Positions 33,012 to 33,050 of a DNA stretch of 33,050 nt are shown piece by piece. A program made the position numbers and the translations under genes. The notes under the pieces were generated by a model that did not search any database, was not told the origin of the DNA, and saw only the letters and a program-made list of their open reading frames with translations. This stretch comes from Advenella sp. FME57 (lineage in GTDB: Bacteria > Pseudomonadota > Gammaproteobacteria > Burkholderiales > Burkholderiaceae_B), in assembly GCF_014897675.1 (NCBI RefSeq), contig NZ_JABUXU010000027.1, forward strand, positions 1-33,050, given 5' to 3'. The stretch's first letter is position 1, and each line of letters opens with the position of its first letter.

Positions 33012-33050
33012 TTATAACACAGTCATCTCGTAGAGAATTTATGCCGCATT

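Overview
The window looks like part of a betaproteobacterial chromosome, probably order Burkholderiales and possibly family Alcaligenaceae. This is inferred from the type I PHB synthase set, the narGHJI-peptidyl-prolyl isomerase arrangement, the style of SdhB and FdxA, and the presence of an archaic (Csu-type) fimbrial cluster. No rRNA, tRNA, CRISPR array or complete insertion sequence was seen.

Region 1 (about 1-12,800) is visibly AT-richer and reads as a low-oxygen/energy-stress island. It carries a DksA/TraR-type zinc-finger protein, an Hsp20 chaperone, an FNR-family regulator without the N-terminal cysteine cluster, a zinc alcohol dehydrogenase, a beta-CASP metallo-beta-lactamase RNase-like protein, a UspA protein, a three-BON-domain protein, and a tight operon phaB-phaC-phasin-acyl-CoA synthetase/GNAT. 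Boxes of the form TTGAC-N4-ATCAA (FNR/ANR/DNR type) precede the regulator gene, the alcohol dehydrogenase and the divergent usp/BON pair, and a degenerate one precedes phaB. Two of these boxes sit where a class II FNR promoter would place them. The genes therefore look like one regulon for carbon storage, redox balance and protein/RNA protection when oxygen runs out.

Region 2 (about 12,800-15,790) holds a phage-like two-part protein resembling KilA-N/BstA-type proteins, a lipoprotein whose start overlaps its stop codon, and a tandem Usp protein. A non-coding or remnant stretch then marks a clear composition change.

Region 3 (15,793-25,198) is GC-richer. It holds a complete respiratory nitrate reductase operon, narGHJI, followed by a parvulin-type isomerase, a NarK-type transporter and a small conserved protein. 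No good FNR box was found upstream of narG. A 22-codon leader frame with a strong ribosome binding site overlaps the narG start.

Region 4 (25,199-28,211) has a possible decayed divergent gene with one in-frame amber codon. Next come sdhC, sdhD and sdhB with no sdhA between them, a convergent cupin-fdxA pair, and a gene-free stretch with inverted repeats.

Region 5 (28,212-33,050, minus strand) is an archaic chaperone-usher fimbrial cluster: chaperone, major SCPU subunit, usher and two-domain tip protein. The chaperone frame lacks a normal signal peptide because a stop codon lies directly before its start. The usher start is poorly placed relative to its ribosome binding site, so the cluster may be starting to decay.
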